Shown here in pieces: positions 54,877 to 64,000 of a stretch of 64,000 bases of DNA. Numbering within the stretch: the first letter of the stretch is position 1; the number at the start of each line of letters is the position of its first letter. The notes below the pieces were generated by a model. It was not told the origin of the DNA and did no database searches. It saw only the letters and a list, made by a program, of their open reading frames with translations. Made by a program: the position numbers and the translations under genes. Source of the DNA: an uncultured Collinsella sp. (GTDB taxonomy: Bacteria > Actinomycetota > Coriobacteriia > Coriobacteriales > Coriobacteriaceae); the NCBI GenBank assembly GCA_900768795.1, contig CAAGEH010000020.1, forward strand, positions 1-64,000. The letters are read 5' to 3'.

Positions 54877-57222
54877 TCAGTCCGCCGCCACCTTGGGCGC
54901 AAAGGTACGAAGCCTCAGAGCGTTCGTCACCACGCATATGCTCGAGAGACTCATAGCTGCGGCGCCGAACATGGGCGAGAGCTGCCAGCCCGTAAACGGA
55001 TAGAACACTCCCGCAGCGAGGGGGATGCCGATGCCGTTGTAGAACAGTGCCCAGAACAGGTCCTGTTTGATGTTGCGGATCGTGGCGCGGCTGAGTTCGA
55101 TGGCACGGGCGACATCCATGAGGTCACTCTTCATGAGCACGACGTCGGCTCCCTCCTTGGCGATGTCGGCGCCCGTGCCGATTGCAAGGCCGACGTCCGC
55201 GCGCGCGAGTGCGGGGGAGTCATTGATGCCGTCGCCCACCATGGCGACCTTGGCTCCCGTCTGTTGCAGCTCGCGCACATGGCGCTCTTTGTCTGCGGGC
55301 ATCACATCGGCGATAACGGAATCGGGATCAAGCCCCACTTGACGTGCGATTGCAATCGCCGTCGTGCGGTTGTCGCCGGTGAGCATATGGACGTCGACAC
55401 CGAGTTTGCGAAGCGTGGCGATCGCGTCTGCGCTCGTCTCCTTGACTTGATCGGCTACAGCGATAGTGCCCACGAGCTCGCCGTTTCTGGCGAAGAAGAG
55501 CGGGGTCTTGCCATCTGTCGCAAGCTTGTTTGCAAGATCGCCGGGAAGTTCAATCCCGAGCTCGTTCATAAGGCGGGCGTTGCCGGCTGCGATGCGGTTC
55601 TGCCCTTCGCGGGCGGTGACGCCACGCCCGGGCTCCGCGCTGAAATCCTCGACCGTGCGCGCAACGATTCCGCGCGTGTCGCACTCCGCCATGATTGCCT
55701 CCGCCAGCGGGTGCTCGCTTTGATGCTCGAGTGCAGCGGCTAGTTTGAGCAGCGCTTTTTCGCTTATTGCAGGCGTGCCGTCGGCGCGCTTTGCGGGCAG
55801 GATGTCCACCACCGCGGGTTTTCCGCAGGTCACGGTTCCCGTTTTGTCGAGCACGACGGTCTGCACGTCGCGCAGGTTTTCCAGCGCTTCGGCGCTCTTA
55901 AAGAGGATGCCCATCTCTGCACCTCTGCCGGTGCTCACCATGATGGCGACAGGCGTGGCGAGCCCGAGCGCGCACGGGCAGCTGATCACGAGCACGGCGA
56001 CGCCGGCGGTGAGCGCTTCGTTGATGCTGCCGGTGAGCGCCATCCAAACGATAAAGGTCACTGCCGCCACGATAAACACGGCGGGAACGAAGACGCTTGC
56101 GACCTTGTCGGCGATTCGCGCGATGGGTGCTTTGGTGGCGTTGGCGTCTTCGACCAGCTGGATGATTTTCGAGAGCGACGTGTCGGCTCCCACGCGGGTG
56201 GCGCGGAACTTGAATGAACCCGTGCGGTTGATAGTGCCTGCATTGACCGTTGCTCCGGGTCCCTTTTCCTGCGGAATCGATTCTCCGGTGAGGGCGCTTT
56301 CGTCCACGGCGCTCGTTCCCTCGAGGACCACACCGTCGACGGGAATGGACTCGCCAGGGCGCACGTGGAACGTTTGACCTGCCGTGATGGCATCGACAGC
56401 GATTGTCGACTCGGTGCCGTCGTTGGCTACGAGGGTCGCCGTTTTGGGCGCAAGGTCGATGAGGGCCTCGATGGCGCTGCCGGTTTTGGACTTACTTCGG
56501 GTTTCGAGGTACTTCCCGACGGTGACGAGCGAGAGGATGGTGCCCGCGCTCTCGAAATAGAGATTGCTCATGCCCGTCATCATGGCGCCGTGTACGTCTT
56601 TCATTGCAAGCTGGTCAGCCATGATGAACATCGCGTAGAGGGACCATGCGATGCTCGCGGTGGCGCCCACGGCGATGAGGGCGTCCATGGTGGGTGCGCC
56701 GTGCGCAAGCGATTTGAATCCGTTTTTGAAGTAGGCATCGTTAACGTAAACGATAGGGATGAGCAGACAGAGCTCGGTGAGGGCGAGCGTCATGGCGTGC
56801 ATGTGGTCGGTGAAGACGGCGGGGAGTGGCCATGAGAGCATATGTCCCATGCCGATATAGAAAAGCGGGATAAGGAAGACGATCGAGACGATGAGTCGCG
56901 TGCGCATGGCGCGCGCCGTGGCTTCGAGCTTTTTGGTGGGGGATTCCGTGCGCGCCGCGCCGCGCGTTGCCGGCATCGAGCCGTTTTGGACGTTGGAGGC
57001 GGTTCCATCGTCAACGGGCTTTGCGGAGTATCCCGCGCGGTCGACTGCGGTGCAGATGTCCCGCGCTGAGACTTTGGAAGAATCGTAATCGACAGCCATC
57101 GAACCGGAGAGCAGATTGACTGCGACGTTGTTCACGCCGTCGAGTTTGCTTACGGCGCGGTCCACGTGCGCTTGACATGAGGCACAAGTCATACCGCTCA
57201 CATCGAACTTTTCATGTGCCAT
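54877..57222 (-). CDS. copA: Copper-exporting P-type ATPase
   Basis: A P1B ATPase that pumps Cu(I) out of the cell. The 781-residue protein has one N-terminal HMA domain with MTCASC at residues 11-16, eight predicted membrane helices, the SCPCALGLATP transmembrane metal site, the phosphorylation motif DKTGTVTCG, and MVGDGINDSPALARADVG in the hinge. Its start is preceded by GGAGACGCC. A CsoR-type palindrome lies near its promoter. It stops at TGA, one of five intact genes here to do so. Confidence 0.95.
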   Translation of the reverse strand: MAHEKFDVSGMTCASCQAHVDRAVSKLDGVNNVAVNLLSGSMAVDYDSSKVSARDICTAVDRAGYSAKPVDDGTASNVQNGSMPATRGAARTESPTKKLEATARAMRTRLIVSIVFLIPLFYIGMGHMLSWPLPAVFTDHMHAMTLALTELCLLIPIVYVNDAYFKNGFKSLAHGAPTMDALIAVGATASIAWSLYAMFIMADQLAMKDVHGAMMTGMSNLYFESAGTILSLVTVGKYLETRSKSKTGSAIEALIDLAPKTATLVANDGTESTIAVDAITAGQTFHVRPGESIPVDGVVLEGTSAVDESALTGESIPQEKGPGATVNAGTINRTGSFKFRATRVGADTSLSKIIQLVEDANATKAPIARIADKVASVFVPAVFIVAAVTFIVWMALTGSINEALTAGVAVLVISCPCALGLATPVAIMVSTGRGAEMGILFKSAEALENLRDVQTVVLDKTGTVTCGKPAVVDILPAKRADGTPAISEKALLKLAAALEHQSEHPLAEAIMAECDTRGIVARTVEDFSAEPGRGVTAREGQNRIAAGNARLMNELGIELPGDLANKLATDGKTPLFFARNGELVGTIAVADQVKETSADAIATLRKLGVDVHMLTGDNRTTAIAIARQVGLDPDSVIADVMPADKERHVRELQQTGAKVAMVGDGINDSPALARADVGLAIGTGADIAKEGADVVLMKSDLMDVARAIELSRATIRNIKQDLFWALFYNGIGIPLAAGVFYPFTGWQLSPMFGAAAMSLSSICVVTNALRLRTFAPKVAAD

Positions 57223-57304
57223 GGCGTCTCCTTTCTGCTGTGTGAACGCGATGTCAGCGGGGCAGTGAACGTTTCCGCTGGTCGTTATAAGTTATCCTTC
57301 TGCT

Positions 57305-57332
57305 ACTATACACCCACACCCCCTGGGGGTGT
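57305..57332 (-). promoter_or_regulatory. copA promoter with CsoR-type operator
   Basis: ACACCCCC-T-GGGGGTGT (57316-57332) is a perfect palindrome of the GC-rich kind bound by CsoR. It lies directly upstream of TATAGT on the minus strand (plus-strand ACTATA, 57305-57310), so a bound repressor would block polymerase at the copA promoter. csoR is the third gene downstream. Confidence 0.75.
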
Positions 57333-57490
57333 CTCGTAAATTGAAGATTTTAGTTTGAATCGTGTTTGATGGGCTTTGATGTGCTTTGATGTGTATCTTT
57401 TCGGCCAGGTTCGGTCGGGGGAGGATGCCGACTTTTGGCAAGCGTCTATTCGGTCGACTGTCGCCTCCGCTTGCCGTGCGACTGCTGAGA

Positions 57491-57607
57491 TGTCGTCCGT
57501 GCAGGACGCTTTATCTCTCAAAAATGGGATGCAGGGGCGACAAATCGGGAAATGTCGTCCGTGCGGGACGGTTTCGCGCCTAAAAGTGGGATGCGAGGAC
57601 GACAAAT
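57491..57607. repeat. Two 55-base direct repeats with inverted ends
   Basis: Copies at 57491-57545 and 57553-57607 agree at 44 of 55 positions, with an offset of 62. Each begins TGTCGTCC and ends in its near-inverse GGCGACA or GGACGACA, so each can also fold. No gene is convincing across them. The rest of the 57333-57490 stretch shows nothing recognisable. Confidence 0.65.
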
Positions 57608-57634
57608 GCAGAGCTGCCGGATTCAGAGTCTCCG

Positions 57635-57739
57635 GATGCATGCCCGCTAGATGCATGCCCGCCGGATGCAGGCCCGCTAGATGCATGCCCGCTAGATGCA
57701 TGCCCGCCGGATGCAGATTGGCTAGATGCAGAAACCTGG
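57635..57739. repeat. 15-base tandem repeat array at the end of a broken gene
   Basis: Six units based on GATGCATGCCCGCTA run from 57635 to 57724, with variants ending CCG or reading GATGCAGGCCCGCTA and GATGCAGATTGGCTA. A seventh, GATGCAGAAACCTGG (57725-57739), is the end of the gene on the minus strand and encodes PGFCI. The stop codon of that gene lies in the sixth unit, so the array seems to have grown from the 3' end. Confidence 0.75.
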
Positions 57740-58895
57740 GATGACGCAGGTCTTTTCCGCGGGTTTGCGTGCGGGCGTGGCATGGCTGTACACGTTTCCG
57801 TCTGCGCCCACGCGGTTGATGCAGAGCCTGCCTTCGCCCTCCGATGTGTCCGGGCTCACGGTGCGCTCCCACCAGCAGGCTTTCTTGCCGCTCCACGTGC
57901 GCACCATCCGTTTGTTGTTGGTGCAGGGGCTGACCTTGAGCTCGCGGTACAGCTGGTACTCCTTTCCCTCCTTGCTATAGAGGGGAGAGAGCCACTGGTA
58001 TTCTTTGGAGAACGTGTTCGGTGGCTGTTCTCCGCACAACTCGGTCATGGATGGAAGCCAGAGTTTTGCCGCGAGCTCGGAAAGAGCCGACACGTTGCGT
58101 GTGACGCCGACGTTGTTGGAAAGCTTGAGAACCGGCTTTATCGCATCGCGCAGCTCTTTTGGCAGCATGCGTATGCCGAAGCCGTCGAGTCAAGTCCGCA
58201 GGTCGCAGCCGCTCCAACCGTTCTCGACATCGGCTGCATCTGCGATTGCAGTCGTTTTGTCATCGTCTGCGATTATGGCTGTTTCACCATCGTCCGCGTC
58301 TGCGGAGAGGAAATCAACGGGAACGGCTGTGTCGGCATCGGTGGAGTCTTCGCTTTTGGAGAGCGCTTCTTCGTCCGTTACGGGCTCGTCGGCGGTTTCG
58401 TCATCTGCATTATCGGCGCCGTCTGAGGCAGACGCGTCATCGGCGTTCCCATCAATGGGGGGGCTTCGTCGGCGGGTGCGTCGGCGATGTTGCCGTCGTT
58501 TTCTGCGACCTCATCGTCGTCCTTCTCGTCAACGGAGAGATCTTCTGCATCGGCTGCGGCGCTTTCATCTGCGGATGCGCGTACGTTTGCGTCATCGGTA
58601 TCGGTATCGGACTCGGTGTTGGTGTCGACGAGCTCCGCCGCGTCTTCCTCTTCGGATTGATGCTCGTTTACGCCGTCGACGGGCTCATCGACGGCGTCGT
58701 TTTCGAGCTCGTCGGCCTTTTGCGGCTCCTCTGCGTCTGCAGCTGCATCTGCGGCGTTTTCGCAGGGCTGCTTTTCGTTTTTGATATCGGTGACGTCTTC
58801 TTCGGTCTGCGGCACGGCGGTTCCGCAGTTGGTGCAAAACGGGCGCCGGGAAGAAGTTCAGATCCGCATTCAGTGCAAAAGATACGCGTTCCCAT
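57722..58895 (-). pseudogene. Broken zinc-ribbon / DUF6273-like protein gene
   Basis: The parts read as one gene of about 390 codons. At the start is MGTRIFCTECGSELLPGARF, a zinc ribbon whose second CxxC half appears only in another frame (one T short of TTTTT near 58839). Then comes a long acidic linker of about 140 residues, a second frame change at a run of seven G at 58457-58463, and the C-terminal domain. There the codon for the Trp in the conserved LRxWL region is TGA (58190-58192): upstream NGWSGCDLRT, downstream LDGFGIRMLPKEL. The last 148 codons (58168-57722) remain open and end PGFCI, as in DUF6273-like proteins. Two shifts and a nonsense make it a pseudogene, or a poorly resolved assembly. 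Confidence 0.7.
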
Positions 58896-59283
58896 CTCTA
58901 GTAGTACTGGGCGATTCTATTGTATCTGAGCTGCGTTTGAGTTATGTTGCGCAACATTATAGTGTGTCTTGCCAGAGCATGTTACGCGTCATGGGAAGGG
59001 CGCGGCATTGTGCGGGTGCGCCACGCGGCGTCTGCGTGAACCTGGAACATCTGTGCTTTACGTGGGGGATTGCACAAGGCGGGTATACTAGCCAACGGCG
59101 AAACTGCTCCATCGCTTGCCGGTTGTGTTTGGACGACACGTATTTGACCTGCCTGCGATTCGCCCGCGTGCTGAGCTTACGTCCTCTTGGTGCGCATTCC
59201 TACATCTATCAGCGCACTATTCACGCACGCTCGCGCGGTTTTTGACCGCGTTGCGTTAGCGTGCAGATAAGGAACAACAACAT
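58896..59283 (+). promoter_or_regulatory. Divergent region with palindrome before the helicase gene
   Basis: A 388-base stretch without a clear gene. ATGTTGCGCAACAT (58944-58957) is a perfect 14-base palindrome lying between TTGAGT (58937-58942) and TATAGT (58958-58963), although that spacing (15) is short. It is about 50 bases upstream of the minus-strand broken gene and 327 upstream of the helicase. AAGGA precedes the helicase ATG. Confidence 0.45.
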
Positions 59284-61557
<2,274 letters not shown>

Positions 61558-61638
61558 TTGCGCTGAGCGCGAGCACGTGGCGCGCGCTCCAAGGCGTTTC
61601 CGCGCCGCGGTGCGGGTTGCGATAATTGTCGAGATTGC

Positions 61639-61678
61639 AAACGGGTAACGCCTTCGCGCGTTGCCCGTTTACTTTTAT
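61639..61678 (+). terminator. Helicase gene terminator
   Basis: AAACGGGTAACG (61639-61650) pairs with CGTTGCCCGTTT (61659-61670) with one wobble, followed by ACTTTTATGG. It is a moderate intrinsic terminator. Confidence 0.7.
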
Positions 61679-61717
61679 GGGAATAACGTCCCCAATATGA
61701 CGAGACGGGTGAGGGAT

Positions 61718-62824
61718 ATGGATACCACTGAGTTCAACGGGGCGGATCAAGCCGTCGCAGACCGGCCTCCGTGCGACTCTGCTGCGGGCGTCTCCGCATA
61801 TCAGCAAGCCATGATTGCGCATCAGGTGCAGCCGGGCTCCAAACGCGTCGGTCTTGCCGGGCATGTTTTCAAGTGGCTCGGTGCCGCATGCGGCGTTTTC
61901 CTCTTGGTGATATTCGTTCAGATCGCGACGGGGCTTGTCGGCGGTATCGCTATCGGCGTTATCAACGGCCTCGGGCTCAACGGTGGCAAGGACGCGACCG
62001 ATGAGGTCATGGAGTGGCTCATGATCGCCATGCAGCTTTCGCTGTTCGCGGTTGCGTTCCCCTGGTGGCATTATGTGCGCAAGCGTTCGTTTCTTCGCGC
62101 GCGGCAGATTGCCTCAGACGGCTCTTCCCGCAAAGGCAGCATCGCGCTCCGCGTGGTCGGCATCGTTTTTATCGGCGTGTGCCTGCAGGTGCTTATCAGC
62201 GTCATGCTGACCTTATGGTTTGCGCTCTTTCCCGAGGTGGGAAATGAGTACAACGAGATGATGAGCGACGCCGGTTTTGACGTGCTCTCCGTCATGTCGC
62301 TGGTCACCACGGTGCTCGGCGCGCCAATCGTCGAGGAAATCGCTCTGCGCGGTCTTACGCTCGAATTCGCGTTGCGTGCGTTCTCGCGCGCCTCCCATGC
62401 GCTCTGGGAGCTGCCCCGTCGTCGTGTCGCGCATGGTGATGCGGCGGCTGCCGCTGCCGAGCGCGCCGAGTTCGCGGCGGTGAGCCGCGATGTACGCATG
62501 ACGCCCGAGGCATTCTGGTTCGCCAACGTGGTGCAGGCGCTGCTCTTCGGCGTGCTCCATATGAATCTGGTCCAGGGGACGTACGCCTTTTTCATCGGCG
62601 TGGCGCTGGGGGTTGTCGTCTGGAAGACGGGCAAGCTCCGCTACAGTATGCTGCTGCACCTCACGCTGAACCTCTCGTCGTTTTTCCTGGGTGTCTTCGA
62701 TTTCGTCTCCACGGCTCCGGAATACGTGATGCTCACGCTCGTGATCGCGCTCGTGGGTCTTGCGGGCGCGGTCATGTTCGCATACGGTTGCCCGGTCGAT
62801 GAACGCGACCTCGAGTCTGCATAG
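61718..62824 (+). CDS. CPBP-family intramembrane metalloprotease
   Basis: A membrane protease of the CPBP (Abi/CaaX-like) family. The 368-residue protein has several membrane helices; the glutamate pair and Arg of the catalytic motif are in APIVEEIALRGLTLEF, the second motif in LFGVLHMNLVQGTYAFFIG and the third in LLHLTLNLSS. A polar loop of about 60 residues (Ala-, Arg-rich) separates the first two motifs. Such proteins serve in bacteriocin immunity or signalling, but the neighbours give no hint. The ATG at 61718 is chosen, with another in frame at 61697. It converges on the YgiQ gene. Confidence 0.85.
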   Translation: MDTTEFNGADQAVADRPPCDSAAGVSAYQQAMIAHQVQPGSKRVGLAGHVFKWLGAACGVFLLVIFVQIATGLVGGIAIGVINGLGLNGGKDATDEVMEWLMIAMQLSLFAVAFPWWHYVRKRSFLRARQIASDGSSRKGSIALRVVGIVFIGVCLQVLISVMLTLWFALFPEVGNEYNEMMSDAGFDVLSVMSLVTTVLGAPIVEEIALRGLTLEFALRAFSRASHALWELPRRRVAHGDAAAAAAERAEFAAVSRDVRMTPEAFWFANVVQALLFGVLHMNLVQGTYAFFIGVALGVVVWKTGKLRYSMLLHLTLNLSSFFLGVFDFVSTAPEYVMLTLVIALVGLAGAVMFAYGCPVDERDLESA

Positions 62825-62869
62825 GCGTATCGGCGCGAAGTGCGCGGACAGCGCGGCGGCGCCCACGTG

Positions 62870-64000
62870 CTACCTGCGCCGTCCGCCTCGGTTGGCACCC
62901 TGACGTCCCTGCGCCGCCCGGTTGCGTGCGGCGGCGTTTTGAGCTTTGCCCATATTCTGGGCGCCTCCGGGGGCTCTGCCGCCCTTGCCCGCCTGCTTGA
63001 AGCGGTTGTCGTCGCGCGTGTGTGTTCCGCGCGACCCGTTTCTGCCCTGCACGCCTCCTTTGCGGTTGCTGGCGGGATGCCTGCTGTTTCCACCAGTTTT
63101 TCCCGAGCCTGTGCCGTTTGGGGTCCCGGTACCGTTTTCGCCGGGTCTAGGAGGGACGGGGCGGATCAGGCAGTGCTTGGTGTAGCCGATAAGGTCGCGG
63201 CGCCCTGCTTTCTCCAGCGCCTCGCGCACGAGCTTGTAATTCTCGGGCTTGCGATACTGAATCAGCGCGCGCTGCATCGCCTTTTCGTGCGGGTCGTGCG
63301 CCACGTAGATGGGCTTCATGGTGCGCGGGTCTACGCCCGTGTAATACATGCAGGTCGACATCGTCGACGGGGTGGGATAGAAGTCCTGTACCTGCTCGGG
63401 CATGTAGCCCATGTCACGCACCGCGCAGGCGAGCTCGATCGCCTCTTTGAGTGTGCTGCCCGGATGAGAGCTGATGAGGTAGGGGACCACGTACTGTTTG
63501 AGCCCGTACTCTGCGCTCAAGCGCTCGAAGCGGCGGCAGAATGCGTCGTAAACCGAACGGCTCGGTTTTCCCATCACGGAGAGCACGGCATCGCTCACGT
63601 GCTCGGGCGCCAGGCGCAGCTGGCCGCTCACGTGGTAGCGCAGAAGCTCGCGGATGAAATCGTCCGATGCGTCCGCCATGGTGTAGTCGAAACGGATGCC
63701 GCTGCGTACGAAGACTTTTTTGATTCCGGGGATGGACCGCAGGTCGCGTAGGAGCTGCGTGTAGCCGCTCTCGTCGACCACCATGTTCTTGCAGACGCTC
63801 GGCCACAGGCAGCGCTTGTTCTTGCAGACGCCGTGCTTGAGCTGCTTGTCGCAGGCGGTGCGGAAGAAATTCGCCGTGGGGCCGCCCACGTCGTTGATAT
63901 ATCCCTTGAATTCCGGATCGTGCGTGAGCGCCTCCGCCTCGCGCATGATACTGTCGTGGCTGCGCACCTGGAGCACACGGCCCTGATGGAACGTGAGCGC
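62870..64000 (-). CDS. YgiQ-type radical SAM protein, C-terminal part
   Basis: The gene continues past the window: the frame stays open to base 64000, and the visible 376 residues lack the N-terminal CxxxCxxC radical SAM motif. The part seen has GRVLQVRSHDSIMREAEAL, YINDVGGPTANF, the CRW-type CKNKRCLWPSVCKN, and SSHPGSTLKEAIELA, matching the conserved YgiQ C-terminus. The last 100 residues are Gly/Asn/Arg-rich and probably disordered. Its function in any bacterium is not established. It converges with the CPBP gene, 45 bases apart. Confidence 0.85.
   Translation of the reverse strand, partial: ALTFHQGRVLQVRSHDSIMREAEALTHDPEFKGYINDVGGPTANFFRTACDKQLKHGVCKNKRCLWPSVCKNMVVDESGYTQLLRDLRSIPGIKKVFVRSGIRFDYTMADASDDFIRELLRYHVSGQLRLAPEHVSDAVLSVMGKPSRSVYDAFCRRFERLSAEYGLKQYVVPYLISSHPGSTLKEAIELACAVRDMGYMPEQVQDFYPTPSTMSTCMYYTGVDPRTMKPIYVAHDPHEKAMQRALIQYRKPENYKLVREALEKAGRRDLIGYTKHCLIRPVPPRPGENGTGTPNGTGSGKTGGNSRHPASNRKGGVQGRNGSRGTHTRDDNRFKQAGKGGRAPGGAQNMGKAQNAAARNRAAQGRQGANRGGRRR

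Noticed and set aside
54666..54902. Short minus-strand frame with an IGFCNPKIGFYNP repeat
   Set aside because: The repeat reflects the 21-base DNA duplication; the frame overlaps the copA stop and the copZ start.
57306..57896. Minus-strand frame with a pentapeptide-like AGMHL repeat
   Set aside because: The repeat follows from the 15-base DNA array. The frame runs through the copA promoter palindrome and overlaps the DUF6273-like gene in another frame.
57722..58895. TGA reassigned to tryptophan as an explanation for the internal TGA
   Set aside because: Several intact genes end at TGA, RF2 is present and the gene also has two frame changes, so decay or sequence error is far simpler.

Overview
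The window is a 64 kb stretch of GC-rich chromosome from a bacterium that looks like a Coriobacteriia member (Actinobacteriota), most likely Collinsella or a close relative. The pointers are an actinobacterial-style S10-spc-alpha ribosomal gene order running into secY-adk-map-infA-rpmJ-rpsM-rpsK-rpsD-rpoA-rplQ-truA, a 61-residue zinc-type S14, split transketolase genes, and degenerate zinc-ribbon / DUF6273-like proteins ending in PGFCI. The genus is inferred; no rRNA gene is present to test it.

Layout. 1-3177: the distal S10 operon and start of spc (rpsS to rplX), closed by a strong bidirectional terminator. 3373-9220: an interruption of the ribosomal cluster, with a minus-strand block (pseudouridine synthase, large U32 protein, an unrecognised membrane protein), then ridA and a broken zinc-ribbon gene. 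9581-20259: the rest of spc and alpha (rplE to rplQ), then truA. 20383-31778: glycosyltransferase, argR, a class A penicillin-binding protein, a second U32 protein, tyrS, adenine deaminase and two HAD hydrolases. 31857-38666: citrate synthase, an ACT-domain protein, rpmE, secA and prfB. 39066-46991: split transketolase, ftsE-ftsX, an RNase R-type nuclease, a TPR protein and smpB. 47299-53423: gltBD. 53548-58895: a small zinc-ribbon membrane protein, a copper operon (copA, a copZ-like chaperone, csoR) with a CsoR-type operator, a repeat-rich stretch and a broken DUF6273-like gene. 59284-64000: a DEAD-box helicase with an RG-rich tail, a CPBP membrane protease and the C-terminal part of a YgiQ-type radical SAM protein that runs off the window.

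Most of the window is housekeeping: ribosome assembly, translation and its rescue (prfB, smpB), protein export (secY, secA), cell division (ftsEX), RNA modification and decay, and nitrogen assimilation (gltBD, argR). The less ordinary points are these. Release factor 2 carries SPT where SPF is expected, and only 5 of about 60 genes stop at TGA, while roughly half use TAG. Two zinc-ribbon genes are broken, one of them by a TGA at a conserved tryptophan and by shifts near homopolymers. The spc cluster is interrupted and many of its intergenic gaps hold hairpins without U-tracts. Ribosomal proteins L16, L17 and L31 carry Ala/Lys/Glu-rich C-terminal tails. Several palindromes sit on or near promoters (tkt, gltB, copA, the helicase region). 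I see no tRNA, rRNA, tmRNA, CRISPR array, phage or insertion sequence. No wholly new multi-gene system is evident.
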